Shown: positions 10,837 through 22,350, numbered from the stretch's first letter. The stretch: 48,180 bases of DNA from Antrodiella citrinella (GCA_004802725.1 SGPM01000212.1:1-48180); one strand, 5' to 3'. A program made the numbers and translations. Notes: a model not told the origin generated them from the sequence alone.

Positions 10837-12567
10837 TCAGATACCCTCCGCGATCAGCCTCTGCGGGTTCTCGACCCAACTTCTCCAAGTCTCCACGAAC
10901 GCAACCAATTCAGCACCCTCCACGACACGATGGTCCGCACTCCAAGCGACGCTGACCTTCAACCTGCGCTCACCGCTCCCATCGCCGCGGTTGACGTCCC
11001 ACACCCACTTCGCTCTGCCGATAGCGACGATGGCGATCCCGGTGCCGGGTACGAGCACGGGAGACGCACCTTCGCCGTCTCCGATTCCGCCAATATTCGA
11101 CACCGTCACCGTGCCGCCGCGTTTGGGCATCTCGGCCGGTGTCAGACGCCCTTGACGGCCCAAGTGGGAGATGTGCTTGAGTTGGGAGGCGAGCGAGTAG
11201 ATGGAATGCGCGTTGACGCGCTGGAGGGTCGGGGTGTAGAGCCCTGATGGTGTGGAGAGCGCGACGCTGATATCAGCGTTGGGACGAAGTGTGAGTGTAG
11301 GTTTGTCAGAGGTGGTTTCGGATGTCGGAGTGATCGAGGAGCGGAACAATGGCCATTCTGACATGGCCTTTGAGAGTGTCTTCAGTAAGATGGGGAGGTA
11401 GGTCAGTTTTACGAATTGTCCTGTTGGAGGGACTTGTATGGGTGTTGGTGCGCCACAGAAAGCTGCGGGAGAGACTACTGGAGGTGTTGAAGATGCTGAG
11501 GACGGTAGTAGGTAGTGTAGTGGTACGTGTGCATTCAGAGTAAGCAAAATCTCGTTCAGAGCGGTCAAGTCGAGACTCGTAGAGTATCTGGAAAGTAAGA
11601 GCTTTAATTGTGCGCACAGTTCAACAATGAAGAACACGCACCCAAAGTGAGGAATCTCCAAACTCTGGCAAATTCCTTGAGTACAGACTTGAGCGAGAGG
11701 ACACGGGAGAGCGTACCTTGACCATCGCTTTCCACATCCCATGCCTGGTCCGACTAAGGTCAACCACAACATCTTGACCAACATCCGCTGTACCACCCAA
11801 GAAAGACTCGGAAGTAGAAGCTGTTGAGGATACACCGGCTATATGGTCCTCTACATCCTTCCGCATGATCCTCCCAGATTTCCCGCTGCCTGGCACAAGC
11901 TTTGCGAGGTCCACATTGGAATGCCTTGCAAGATGCCGTACAGATGGAGCCGCGAGGACGTTTTCTGCTGCCCCTCCCAGAGATACAGGAGGTTCTACCC
12001 TCTCCACATTAGGGTCTAGAGGATGAGGCTTGCTCTTCCGAGGGGAGGGAGACGAAACATCTTGTACGCCAGCCGCCTGTGATGGTAGTGTTGAAGCACC
12101 GGACTGAACAGCGTCTTGCTCTTTGTGAGGGGGTGGTGAAGCAGGAGAGTCGTCCAAAGCTTCTGCCACCTCCTCGTCTACCTCAATGATACACAATCCC
12201 GACCCGACCTTTGCCACCTCGCCCTCTTTAACGAGGAGCTCCTTGATGACACCGTCGAATGGACTAGTGATCTCTACGCTTGCTTTGTCGCTTTGAACCT
12301 CGCAGAGCGCGTCGAACGCCTGTATGGTCGCGGTAGGCTGTACACTCCTGCGAGACAATTCATATCTGAGCATGCAGGTATCACGAGCAAGTTGTTTACT
12401 CACCATCGTATGATCTCACATTCCGTGATACCCTCACCGATGTCCGCAAGCTTGAAAGTCTTGCTGACCTTCCGCGCACTCCAGTACGCGTACGAAGTGT
12501 GGAAGTGAGAGATGAGCGCAGGCCGGCCTATAGCTCCCAGCCGACGGAACGTTCGCACTCGCAGCAT
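10837..12567 (-). CDS. Branched-chain 2-oxoacid dehydrogenase E2 (dihydrolipoyl transacylase)
   Basis: This is the mitochondrial E2 core of the branched-chain ketoacid dehydrogenase complex, which moves acyl groups from lipoyl-lysine to CoA in Val/Leu/Ile breakdown. Minus-strand exons are 12567-12404, 12347-11717, 11664-11642 and 11587-10837, encoding 522 aa. Residues 1-35 are Arg-rich and resemble a mitochondrial presequence. One lipoyl domain follows (37-114; lipoyl Lys76 in SDKASVEI), with CEVQSDKASVEITSPFDG typical of the branched-chain enzyme. The E3-binding domain spans about 187-224, and the catalytic domain contains KSLEIPHFGYSTSLDLTAL. The usual HxxxDG motif reads His492-R-V-V-Glu496-G, a conservative Asp to Glu change. 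The branched-chain aminotransferase of the same pathway lies at 25 kb. Confidence 0.92.
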
Positions 12568-13587
12568 CCTTGCTCTTCCAACGACTTTCTCGACAAAAAC
12601 GCGGGCGATGAGAGTGAGAAGAGAGATGGTGTGTAGGAGAAGATGTCCAGTTTATGAATGCCGCTCACATGGGACGAGTGAAGTAGATCCGTCCGCCTTG
12701 GTTAGGCTTGGTCGCCTGTCGAGATCGGTTGTACGAGCATTCGCTCCAACGTGCTCAAATGATCAGACGGGATACATCGTGGAAGTCGGGCGTTGTGGTA
12801 TCCAGCACACTTTCTGTTACGGACGGGGAGGATGAGAAGGAATGCCGAGCAGATCTGGAGAAAATATATATTTTCGGTACAAACAGGAACACATGGATGC
12901 AAGTATGGACGGGAACGGTGTCGACCATGTGCATTCTGCAGATTAAATGCACCCTGGAACATATCAACGACCACGTCGACACTAGCGTGCACGTATCAAG
13001 TGGCTCTTCTCTTCCGACCAAGCTGAGTTGTGATCGGTCTATGCTGGAAGTTGTGACAGAATGAATGGCAAATCATGAATATCTCGACCCACATTCTGAG
13101 GACATAAATGCAAGAACATCGTCTGAGACTGCTGCGAATGAGAATATGGAGATGATGGTAGTCGAAAGGCAAGAGTGTTTGGGCGGAGTTGAAAAGGCCG
13201 CCACGCGTTCAGAGCGAGACGAAGGCGGAAATTCGACCTGGTCATCCTGGAAATTATTGGCACCAGTCCAACGCGTCAGACTCACGCGTCCGACGACGAG
13301 CTCGCTGTTTCTTTTCTATCTCTTCACGTAGCGCAGGATCCTCACCTTTCGTGCGTGGGCTTTGATAGTCTCTCTCGGTGCGCAGCGATGCAGTCCTCCG
13401 GAGTCGTCGACTCGCAGTGGCAACAGCAACTGACATGTTTCCAATCCAGCAATACTTTACGTCCTACCGGAAAACCGTACCGCGTGCGTTTTCGTGGTCG
13501 TTCCGGAACACATCCAAGACAACGCTAGGACCGCGCAAGGGGATCGTGAATAGGTTACAAGACTCCCCTACCTTACCACAGGACAGG
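12568..13587. other. Divergent intergenic region, E2 / dhc1
   Basis: About 1 kb lies between two divergent start codons. An upstream ATG at 13435 is in frame with dhc1 and would add 51 residues that look non-conserved. Otherwise only short frames are present. Confidence 0.45.
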
Positions 13588-16500
13588 ATGGCCGCTGTCG
13601 AATCACCACTATCAATACCGCAAACCAACGGCAACGGCACAAATGGCGTTCTACACGACGGACCCGTAGAACCTGCCATCTCATTCGACCCTATCCTCTT
13701 CCGGACGTACCTCCTCGCGCTTCTGCCACCAGTGGTCGGGGCCGCGCTGGCTGAGTTGGAGGAAATCTTCGACGATGACTTCGATGAGCGTGTTCAACGG
13801 TTCGCGGGGGAGGGTGGAGGCGCTATATATGTCGTGAAGAAGAGGGACGATGCGGAAGGTGAGTATAGATGCATGCTTGTTACGCTTGTAATGTATTGAC
13901 GCGTAGCAGACGATGCTCCTCCAACATATTCTTATTCGCTGACCCAGCACCTCACGTACCATCCATCCCATGTCACCACGCTTGCTATCATCAAACGAGG
14001 AGCGATACTTGACCCTACCTCTCCACTCGCATCTCAACTGCATATCCTGAACCTCTTCGGCGGAGATGACACCCCGTACGAAAGCTTGCACGCCGTCGTC
14101 AGCAGCGCGGTCAAGCCGTGGTTCGAAGCATTTGTGGGTGCACGAGGCGGGGGGAAGGACGGAGATCAGAAGATGGGTATGTGTCTAGTCTTTCGGCAAG
14201 TCATTTGCCGTGCGTCGTTGCTAAATACTGCGAGCAGGTATTCCAATGACGAAGAAGAAGTTCGCCGAACTGGAACTTTCGTTACTCCATTTGCAGCAGA
14301 ACGTCGAGATTCCAGAAACCCATCTCACAATCCATCCAGCCATTCAACGCGCGGTAGAGCAAGCGAGGTCGCAAGGCTCACGACCCAACATCTCCGACGT
14401 TCCACCAAAGCTGCTTGGTGATAGTACATTCCTGAATGCTCTTCACGGACACGTCAACCAATGGATTAAGTCCATCCAGACGGTCACCAAATTGTCAAGA
14501 GATGTATCCTCGGGCACGGCATCACAGGAGATCAACTTTTGGTTGAGCTTAGAGCGAGCATTGGAAGGGATTGAGGCACAGCTGCGCAGTGAGGAAGTGA
14601 ACATGGTCATGGACTGTCTTCGAAACGCGAAACGGTTCCATGCTACTGTCAGTTTCATTGCGGATACGGGTCTCAAGGATGCCACCGATACTGGTACGTG
14701 TGCACAGCTGCGTCCCGTTGATCAGGCTCCTGACCAAGTGATTGTTTAGTCCACAAGTATAACCAGCTCATGAAGGACTTCCCACTCAATGAACTGCTTT
14801 CTGCCCCAGATTTGGACAAGATCCAAGAAGCACTCATCCTCATCTTCGGCCATATCAACCGTAAGCTCAAGCTCTCACCATACCCGATCCGTCGAGCCCT
14901 CCCCCTCGTCGAAGCCATCTCAAGAGACTTCAATGACCAACTCCTCCGTGTTCTAACTTCTCATCGCCTGCTCTATACTCCCTACGAAACGTTTGAACGG
15001 CTGCTCACCCAGGTTATGGGTATCTTCCGAACATGGGACGATCACATCAAGGAATTCACCAATGTTGCGCGTGAGGTGACGCGGAAGCGGTCGGAGAAGT
15101 TCATTCCTATCAAGGTCTTGCCTGCACATGCCAAGATGCAGGACCGGACACGATATCTGAGAGACTGGCGGAAACAGCACGAGCAGTTGGCTGTTATGAC
15201 TGGCCCTACGAAGGGGCTGAGTGCTGTTGGAATGGAGGTTGGTGGTATGGACATGGAGGAGGAGGTCAAGGAAGCATATGAGGTCATGAAGCGCATCGAT
15301 GTTCTTGATGTCTCTGTCGGTGAGTATATGCTCTTATTATGCTGCGTATCCCTTGTTAACTCTCCGTTGCAGAGGGAAGCGAGATTTGGGTCGCTGCTGA
15401 GAACGCATACAATGAGCGTGTCGCACGAGTGGAGAACCAAATTATTGCGCGGCTTCGTGATCGTTTGGGCACAGCACGGAATGCCAATGAAATGTTCCGA
15501 GTGTTCTCCAAGTTCAATGCTCTTTTCGTCCGTCCAAAGGTACGTGATGTTGCGCGCAGAATGGAAATCCATGGACACTAACTCTGCGATGACCAGATTC
15601 GTGGTGCTATTCAAGAATACCAGACTCAACTCATTGACTCTGTCAAGGAGGATATCAAGCGTCTGCACGACAAGGTATACTTTGCGTGATCATACTGTAT
15701 GCCTGCATAATTTGCTCACTGCAACCTAGTTCAAAACGCAATACCGATTCTCCGAGGCGTACCACATGTCGCAAATGCGTGACTTACCCCCAATCTCAGG
15801 TGCCATCATCTGGGCCCGTCAGATTGACCGACAACTCCAAACCTACATGAAGCGCGTCGAAGACGTCTTGGGTAAAGGCTGGGAGCTCTACGCCGAGGGT
15901 CAGAAACTCCAATCCGAGAGCGCAGCGTTCCGGAAGAAGCTCGACACCCGACCGGTATACGACGCGTGGCTTCACGACATCAACCGAAGGGACATGGGCG
16001 TGAACGGACGGCTGTTCGAGATCGTTCGGCTGCGTGGGGGAGGGTTCCAGCTGGCGGTGAACTTCGATCCGCAGATCATCACTTTATTCAAGGAGGTTAG
16101 GAATCTGCTGTGGCAGAACTTCCAAGTGCCGCATGCGATTACCAATATGGCGAAGGACGCAAAGAGGGTGTATCCCCATGCTGTAAGCTTGATGGAAACT
16201 GTCAGGACGTATGGACAGACGTTGGACTTGGTCGAGAACAACAAGGGTATCGAGTGGTTGGTCGCGGAGTACAGAAATGAGGCACAACGGATGGTCAGCA
16301 AGGGTGCGTGGTCTTGAACTTTGTCTCAAGCTCTAGTTGCTAATTCTTGATAGTAGGTATGAACATCCGATGGGACCACTTCGTCAATACTTTCGACTCT
16401 ACGACTCGTTATGTACCGTCGGCGGACGGCCGTGATACCCGGCATATTCAGTTTGTCAGAGAGTTTGCTAGTGTCGTCTCTGTGCTGCAGGTATGTTATA

Positions 16501-17765
16501 GAGGCTGTATCGCGAGGCTAATATACTCACCTTTCTGCAGGACAAGACAAACAACGTCATTGATCTGTTCAAGGACATCATACGCGCGGTGGATGAACTG
16601 TCAACATGTTCATACACCACCGAGGCTTTCTCTGACCTTCTTGGCAAGATCCAGGCTGCGGTACGTCTTTTCTTCTCTCGACTCTCATAATCTCAACCTC
16701 ATTTGTTTTATGCATACAGATTGATCGTCTCAACCTGGAGGGTTATGCTAACCTCGATCATTGGGTTGCGGAGCTCGATCAGAAGATTGAGGGTATTCTC
16801 CTGCAAAGGCTCACGCATATCATACAAGTGTGGTGCGCAGAGTTCGATCGGGCAGATGATGGAGATCGGTCAGTCTTACCTCTGAGGGATGGGACCAACA
16901 AGCGGCGTGGTGACAAGCGGGTCAAGGAAGAGAAGGTCGGTCAAGCATTGCTTCTTTGGCGCAAAGATGGTTCTGACGTTTTGAATGTATGATAGTTCTT
17001 GGAGGGCCATATGGTCTTGAAGCCTATCGTCCATGAGATTCGGATACAGAATCAAGTCATTTTCCTTGACCCACCAATAGAGTACGCTCGCCACACCTGG
17101 ATCACTCAATTGCACGAATGGATCGGTCAGTGTCTCCAATACCACGTCCGATAACTGTTCATTAACATCAGCCGTAGGTATTGTCTGCCGCTTGCGCAGA
17201 ATCCAAAGTTCACGGTACGAGATCGGTTTGCAGATGCAAGGGTCAGGTACTTCAGAAACAAACTACACATCCCTGGTGCGTACACTTGCCAGTCCCGCTT
17301 GAATGTCACTTACACACGATGGTGACACAGCTCACGCGTTTCCCTGACGCAACTCTTGAACGGCCCTTCGCACTCATTGAGAGCAAAGTCCAGCAACTCA
17401 AGGAGTACGTCGCCAAGTGGTTGCAATTCCAGTCGCTGTGGGACCTGGAAACCGAATACGTGTTCAACCGTCTCGGGGACTCCCTCGCCCTCTGGCAGCA
17501 GCTGCTCACCGAGATCAAGAAGGCGCGGTCGACGTTCGATACCTCGGAGACGCAGAAGTCATTTGGCGTGTGCGTGATTGACTATGAGCAGGTGCAGGCC
17601 CGGGTGAACGCCAAGTACGATGCTTGGCAGCGCGATATCCTCAGCAGGTTCGGTGTCAAGCTTGGGAACGCCATGAAGGATATGCACGCTGCTATCCTGA
17701 AGGCGCGAAACGACCTTGAGCACCAATCTATCGAGGGTCTCGTTGGTGGTACGCGGAGATTCTGA
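13588..17765 (+). CDS. dhc1: Cytoplasmic dynein heavy chain, N-terminal (tail) gene dhc1
   Basis: This encodes the dynein heavy chain tail, the part that dimerises and binds intermediate chains. Thirteen exons: 13588-13858, 13910-14176, 14238-14693, 14750-15319, 15373-15539, 15597-15674, 15730-16303, 16357-16490, 16541-16660, 16720-16935, 16996-17125, 17178-17275 and 17331-17765, giving 1171 aa. The whole length matches the DHC_N1 tail (for example [20 protein letters not shown], then [20 protein letters not shown]). It stops at [14 protein letters not shown] plus VGGTRRF, where full-length heavy chains (about 4,600 aa) continue toward the linker and AAA motor. No motor sequence follows. A split heavy chain (dhc1/dhc2) is established in Schizophyllum commune and other Agaricomycetes, so this is probably a true gene end and not truncation. 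ATG 13435 is an alternative start. Confidence 0.92.
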
Positions 17766-18253
17766 GAGGCGAGAGATGAGGTCATTTTTCTGTTCTGTCA
17801 GCGAGCTGTTATAATTTGTTCTACTTTGCCCAACGCACACACTCATTCTTTTCCACCTATCTTTCAACCTGGCTTGCATTCTTCCTGCCTCTTCATGTCT
17901 CGTTGCATTTCCTTCATGACGAATATGTATTCCTGGATCATTAGCGTTTTGTGACTACGAGTATTCTTTGCACTGTACCCTCCATGTAATTGGTGTGATA
18001 CCCTATCATATGCGCGCATAGATTACCCTCTACATTTACACTTCCATCTTGCTGTCGAGACCGTCTTCAGCCACATGAGCGTGGCAGCTCAAGAGATGAA
18101 CAAAGACGTGTGGTGGAAGGGTGTTGTTGTAGCGCGGTCGCAACGTTCTAGAGGAGAAGGGACATTGCCTCTGATGCTGCAGGCAGTGGAAGAACCGTGG
18201 AAGCCGATTAGGCCAGCCTCGCAACCCTTGTATAGGTAGGAAGCGCAGAAACG
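17766..18253. other. dhc1 3' region, converging on MED21
   Basis: This is T-rich and pyrimidine-rich sequence consistent with the dhc1 3' untranslated region, then the short MED21 trailer from the other strand. No continuation of dynein coding sequence is visible in any frame. Confidence 0.6.
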
Positions 18254-18897
18254 TCAACCTGGGGTTGTCAAGGGGTCGCCTTCATCCAGCATAGATTGCA
18301 GAACCTCGGATATTCGCTGATGTAGATTCTCTGAGATACACACTGTCAGAACGAGTGGTAGACACGTTTATGCTAGACACAGCACGTACTTGCACGCTCT
18401 ACTGCTCGTAAATAATCCTCGTTTGCTTTTGTCATTTCTTCTTCCAGGTTCGCCAATCTTCTTGCCTACATGTATACTTGAGAATCGTCATACCGCGTGG
18501 TAAAAGAGCACCAACCTGGTCCTCTTCCGGTTCTGGCTCAGGAAGTGAGTTGATGAGATACTCGACCTGCTTGGCCTTGACCATCAGGTCAGTGATAAGC
18601 TCCCTTTTATTTGCTGGAGACAAAACTTGAGCTTAGCTTCTGTGGACAAACACGCATACGCCACTTGCCTTCAAACACATCTGGCGGGTCAACTTTGTCC
18701 GGATTCCGTTGTTTGGTGATCGGAACCTCTGGACTGACCTGAACGAAATCTGCTTTCGCCGTTAGATATGCTATGCTGCTCGACATAATCGTAAGGAGCT
18801 AGAAGAGGACTTTTTTTGTCGATTACTGAGTCCAAACAATGTAACCACTAACGCGTACCTTCTGAATCTCATCCTGGAGCTGGGTGATGCGGTCCAT
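18254..18897 (-). CDS. MED21: Mediator subunit MED21 (Srb7)
   Basis: This is a small coiled-coil subunit of the Mediator middle module, pairing with MED7 in RNA polymerase II transcription. Minus-strand exons are 18897-18859, 18798-18669, 18613-18516, 18465-18390 and 18330-18254, giving 139 aa, the family size. It starts MDRITQLQDEIQK, then LTIMSSSIAYLTAKADF and ANKRELITDLMVKAKQVEYLI, with a C-terminal coiled coil (LANLEEEMTKANEDYLRAVE). The second intron appears to use a GC donor (GAAG/GCAAGT); a GT donor nine bases downstream also keeps frame but inserts GKWP in place of the conserved Ala before NKREL. It is divergent from RTF2. Confidence 0.92.
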
Positions 18898-19220
18898 GTG
18901 AGATAATTCCTGCAGCATTTCGCAGCGACTGCGAGCACCGGTCTTGCCCGTGTATCAGTCTTGGTCCACCAACAGAGTACTGCAGATTGCTAAATCCGCA
19001 TTCGGTCCTTATCTGCTCGTTTGAAGGACCTAGGGAACAAGTCACTGGGACAATTGAAGGGTCTGTGGGATGTCGCAACCCGGGCCAACCAGCTCGGCCT
19101 TTGCCGGATTGCGGCACGTAATTGGTCTTTCCGCTATGGGCGCTAGGGGAACGCAGCTTGTCTCTTGACTCTCACCATAATTCCTGTATTCTATCCCAAT
19201 CTTTGAACTTCAGCGCATCC
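18898..19220. promoter_or_regulatory. Shared MED21/RTF2 divergent promoter region
   Basis: These 323 bp separate the two start codons and must hold both promoters. No TATA box is obvious on either strand, as is usual for housekeeping genes. Confidence 0.5.
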
Positions 19221-20339
19221 ATGGGAAATGATGGAGGAAGTATCCCAGATAGAAGGGACCTGGTGCGGAACAAGCCAAAGGTACGTGTCGTCTGTCGCCC
19301 AAGATTTCGTGCGCTCATAGCTTATTCAAATGTACAGGCTGAGCAAGCAGACCGAGCCAACCAAATGAGAGCTGCTTGGTTCTTCTGTGCACTTTCCAAG
19401 GTAGTTACCTTGCGTTCATCTGTCTGTGAATGGTGCATTGACATTGCTCCAGAAACCACTACAGGAGCCAATAGTCTCGTGCGCTTTGGGGAAACTGTAC
19501 AATAAAGACGCACTATTGGAATATCTACTGGACAAGACGGCGTACGGAGATGGTGCGGATATATGTGGACATATCAGATCACTCAAGGTGAGTGATCCGC
19601 TTGGTTGTGATGCTTGCAGTTCTAACGGAGAGTCATTGCAGGATGTCAAAACCTTGAAATTTACTCACAACCCAAGCAGAACCACTGCTTCATCGTCCGA
19701 CCCGGGCAATGGCCCTGCGCCATTCGTATGCCCCCTCAATCTGAAAGAGATGAATGGCGTTCAGCCATTTGTCTACCTTCAGACCTGCGGCTGTGTCTTC
19801 TCTCAAGGAGGACTGAAGGCTGTCTCAAGGTCACCGCCCCCGCGCGAAGCTTCATTTGGTGAAGATTCGAAAATCAAAGAAGAAGCCGACGATACTGGGA
19901 AGCAGTTTGATGTATGTCCACAGTGTGCCACCAAGTATGATCGGTTGCAAGACGTCGTGCTCTTGAATCCGCCGCCCGAAGAGGCAGAGAAGATGTGGGT
20001 GGCTATGGAGCTCCGGCGATCCCTGGAACCCGCGAAAGTGAAGGGAAAAGGGAAGAAGCGGAAGGCAGCTGCAGCTGAAGAAGAACCTCAGGCGAAGAAG
20101 TCCGCAACCTCAGTTGTGAACCCGAATATCTCAGCTTCGAGTCGAGCGGTGGCCAACAGCCTAGCTGAAGAGGAGGCGAAACGGAAAGCATCCATGAGCG
20201 ATGCTGTGAAGAGTCTTTATACACCGAAAAACTCCGATAGGAAAGACACCTTCATGACCAGAGGCACTTTCAATAGGGTATGTTCGCTGCATTTGGTCGA
20301 TGTTACTTGTGCTAATATCTCGCGATGCAGTATGCATAG
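19221..20339 (+). CDS. rtf2: Replication termination factor 2 (Rtf2) family protein
   Basis: This is a RING-like nuclear protein that in fission yeast stabilises replication forks paused at the RTS1 barrier and also acts in splicing. Exons are 19221-19280, 19338-19400, 19453-19587, 19642-20277 and 20331-20339, encoding 300 aa. The start is the canonical MGNDGGSIPDRRDLVR. Two RING-like units follow: KKPLQEPIVSCALGKLYNKD (about 41-60), and FVCPLNLKEMNG with TCGCVFS and CPQCATKYDR. A Lys-rich region with KGKGKKRK resembles a nuclear signal. The last exon encodes only two residues and the stop. It is convergent with the LysM gene. Confidence 0.92.
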
Positions 20340-20653
20340 ATCTCGTATTTGGACCTGCTGTAGTATATTTCTCGGACATCGTCGCTCTTTCGGCGTCTTG
20401 TAATATCTGTAATGTGATGCTTTCCTTATTCACGTACTCTTTGTTGTGCGTTTGTGTCACCAAGCCTTACTCGCAAGCCGTTCGACGAACCAAGAACTTG
20501 AAGAACACATGTTATTGTCAGCCAAGACGTATTGCACAACAAGCGAAGTAACAACACTTCAAACTGGGGCAGATATGTTACATCACTGGTACCAAATTGT
20601 CCCTAATACGCAACTAAAAATCCCAATCATTCTGGAGAACATTGACTTGCCAT
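20340..20653. other. Convergent intergenic region, rtf2 / LysM gene
   Basis: These are the 3' regions of both neighbours. No gene or strong repeat is seen. Confidence 0.5.
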
Positions 20654-21312
20654 TCAAGCGGCAGTCGAAGGAGTGTAAGGGATGGTCACGTTGGCCGTGC
20701 ACAACACCTACATCCGATTGTTAGTACTCTTCTTATCTGTCCAAAGGAAGCAAACTGACCTCTCCGATACCAATGTTAGAGCATTCCGCGTTCACGTTGG
20801 GGTTGTTGGTGAGCAACAAGGACTCGGTGATGCTTGCATTCGCGGCAATGGCGATGCAATTGTCGCCCTCGGCGACGACGTGGACGACGTCACAGTCTTG
20901 ACCGGTGACACCCAAGCAGATCGTCTATTTCAACATCCACATCAGGAGGAGCGACTACAAGTATAATGCGAATGGCCTGCTTACCTCGCCTGGGAACAAG
21001 TTGTCGCAAAGAGGGTCGATGACAGCCGAGTTAACTTCCGCTAGTTGGAATCTGTACCATATCAGCACGGGAATGTACTAGCACAGTGCAAGCCTGAAGA
21101 CACTGACGTGGACACATTCTGTGCTGCAGAAATCTCGTCGCAGAAGTCGCCAGACTGGACGACGTACTCACGGTCGCAGTTGGCTACTCCACTCTGGGCA
21201 TGGACTGAGAACGCTCCGCGAGGTGAGCTGATCATGTCCTTGAATAAGAACGTGTAGGTAACTTACCCGCAATGGCAGCGACGGCGACAAGTGCAGCTAC
21301 GTAGGAGAACAT
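20654..21312 (-). CDS. Secreted protein with two LysM domains
   Basis: This is a small secreted protein with two carbohydrate-binding LysM domains, which bind chitin-like polymers in the family. Minus-strand exons are 21312-21267, 21204-21108, 21051-20985, 20924-20760 and 20707-20654, giving 142 aa. Residues 1-18 (MFSYVAALVAVAAIAVHA) form a signal peptide. LysM1 spans about 26-73 (REYVVQSGDFCDEI to LCDNLFPGETIC). LysM2 spans about 81-128 (DVVHVVAEGDNCIAIAANA to CSNIGIGEVLC). Eight cysteines lie at 25, 37, 63, 73, 81, 93, 118 and 128. No catalytic domain is attached, as in fungal LysM effector-type proteins; in a mushroom it may act in wall protection or interaction with other organisms. A TATA-like box lies about 100 bp upstream. 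Confidence 0.9.
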
Positions 21313-21410
21313 GGTGATATGAGGTGGTGATATGCGGTGAGACTGGGACTGAGTTCGTTGACAACTGAGATAAACTCGGTGAGTGAGGATGGAGGGTGCT
21401 TTGCCATCTT

Positions 21411-21420
21411 ACTTATACCT
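21411..21420 (-). promoter_or_regulatory. TATA-like box of the LysM gene
   Basis: On the minus strand this reads AGGTATAAGT, about 100 bp before the LysM start codon. A TATA box would fit a regulated secreted-protein gene. Confidence 0.4.
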
Positions 21421-22206
21421 TTTCTTCAAGGTCCTAACGCTGAACCTGTATTAGAGAGCGGGCACCTTCAACCGTCGTGTGCAAGCAGTCGTTGACTCAC
21501 GTTCTGAATGTCGGAATGAACAAAGAAAGTTTACGACAAATCGCTTCGTCGTCCCTTCCTCCGCTTACTGCGAACCCGCATACAAACGTAGCCACGTTCG
21601 TACAGATTGGGATGGACAGGGTCGGTCGACCTAATTCAGATGACTGTGTATCCTACAGGTCTCCTTCCAGGGAATGCCATAAGATAGTTCCGGTCTCTGG
21701 ACGGAGTGGACGTACGAATAGCCTGAAATTGCGCGCCAGGTCGGTCTCTTTGTTCTGATTGGGGTAAATGTTTCCGCCCAGAGCGACCGATGGTACACCG
21801 AACGCCCCCATTGTGGCACACACGTCCGATCCAGTCGACCCCCCAAATCCCGACAACAACCACGGTGTGTCGCGTAAACATGTAGTTGGACCGGGTCGGA
21901 TACTACAAACATCAGAATCTGTCAAAGCCAGAATCTTTCTCCGTACAGCGCGGATGACAACCTGACCTCATATCTTTCGCACGCCGGTACCGACAGAAGG
22001 TGAGTAGACGTGTGAACGAGCTGCACAGCCAGAAAAAAAATCCAAGGCGCGTCGAGAGAGGCACGTGCCCATCAGGTGACCGTGTCGTGGCGCGGCAGAA
22101 TGCGAGGCCTCAGCCGAATCGAGGACTCAAACGAACGCGGGCTACGAGTCTTACGACCTGGACAACGACGAGGTCGTACGAGCACTTTTGCACGACAACG
22201 GACTGC

Positions 22207-22212
22207 TATAAA
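22207..22212 (+). promoter_or_regulatory. TATA box of PSD1
   Basis: A TATAAA lies 42 bp before the inferred PSD1 ATG, implying a very short leader if used. Confidence 0.45.
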
Positions 22213-22245
22213 CCCCTTCTTTCACGTTCACCATCCTTCCCGTGC

Positions 22246-22350
22246 ATGTCTAGATGCTCAGCGTTAAGCTCAAAGTCAAGAAACTGCTGGCCAGCGGGAA
22301 CCATCCGTTCTCGTCGTCTACACCTGGTTTCAATACGTCGACGCGAATAA
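22246..22350 (+). other. Upstream overlapping ORF on PSD1 mRNA
   Basis: An ATG eight bases before the PSD1 start opens a 34-codon frame in a different register that overlaps the PSD1 coding sequence. Its peptide is not conserved-looking. If it is in the mRNA it could reduce PSD1 translation, unless the TATA-directed start site makes the leader too short for it to be used. Confidence 0.35.

Larger units (their letters stand above)
21313..22253. other. Divergent intergenic region, LysM gene / PSD1
   Basis: About 940 bp with a candidate TATA box for each neighbour (21411-21420 minus, 22207-22212 plus). No supported gene is present. Confidence 0.5.

Noticed and set aside
13378..13587. Longer dhc1 N-terminus from upstream codons
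   Set aside because: The frame is open and has an ATG at 13435, but the added residues do not look conserved, and ATG 13588 precedes the recognisable region in good context; kept only as an alternative.
17766..18250. Hidden continuation of the dynein motor after dhc1
   Set aside because: No frame shows linker or AAA sequence, and a convergent gene (MED21) follows at once.
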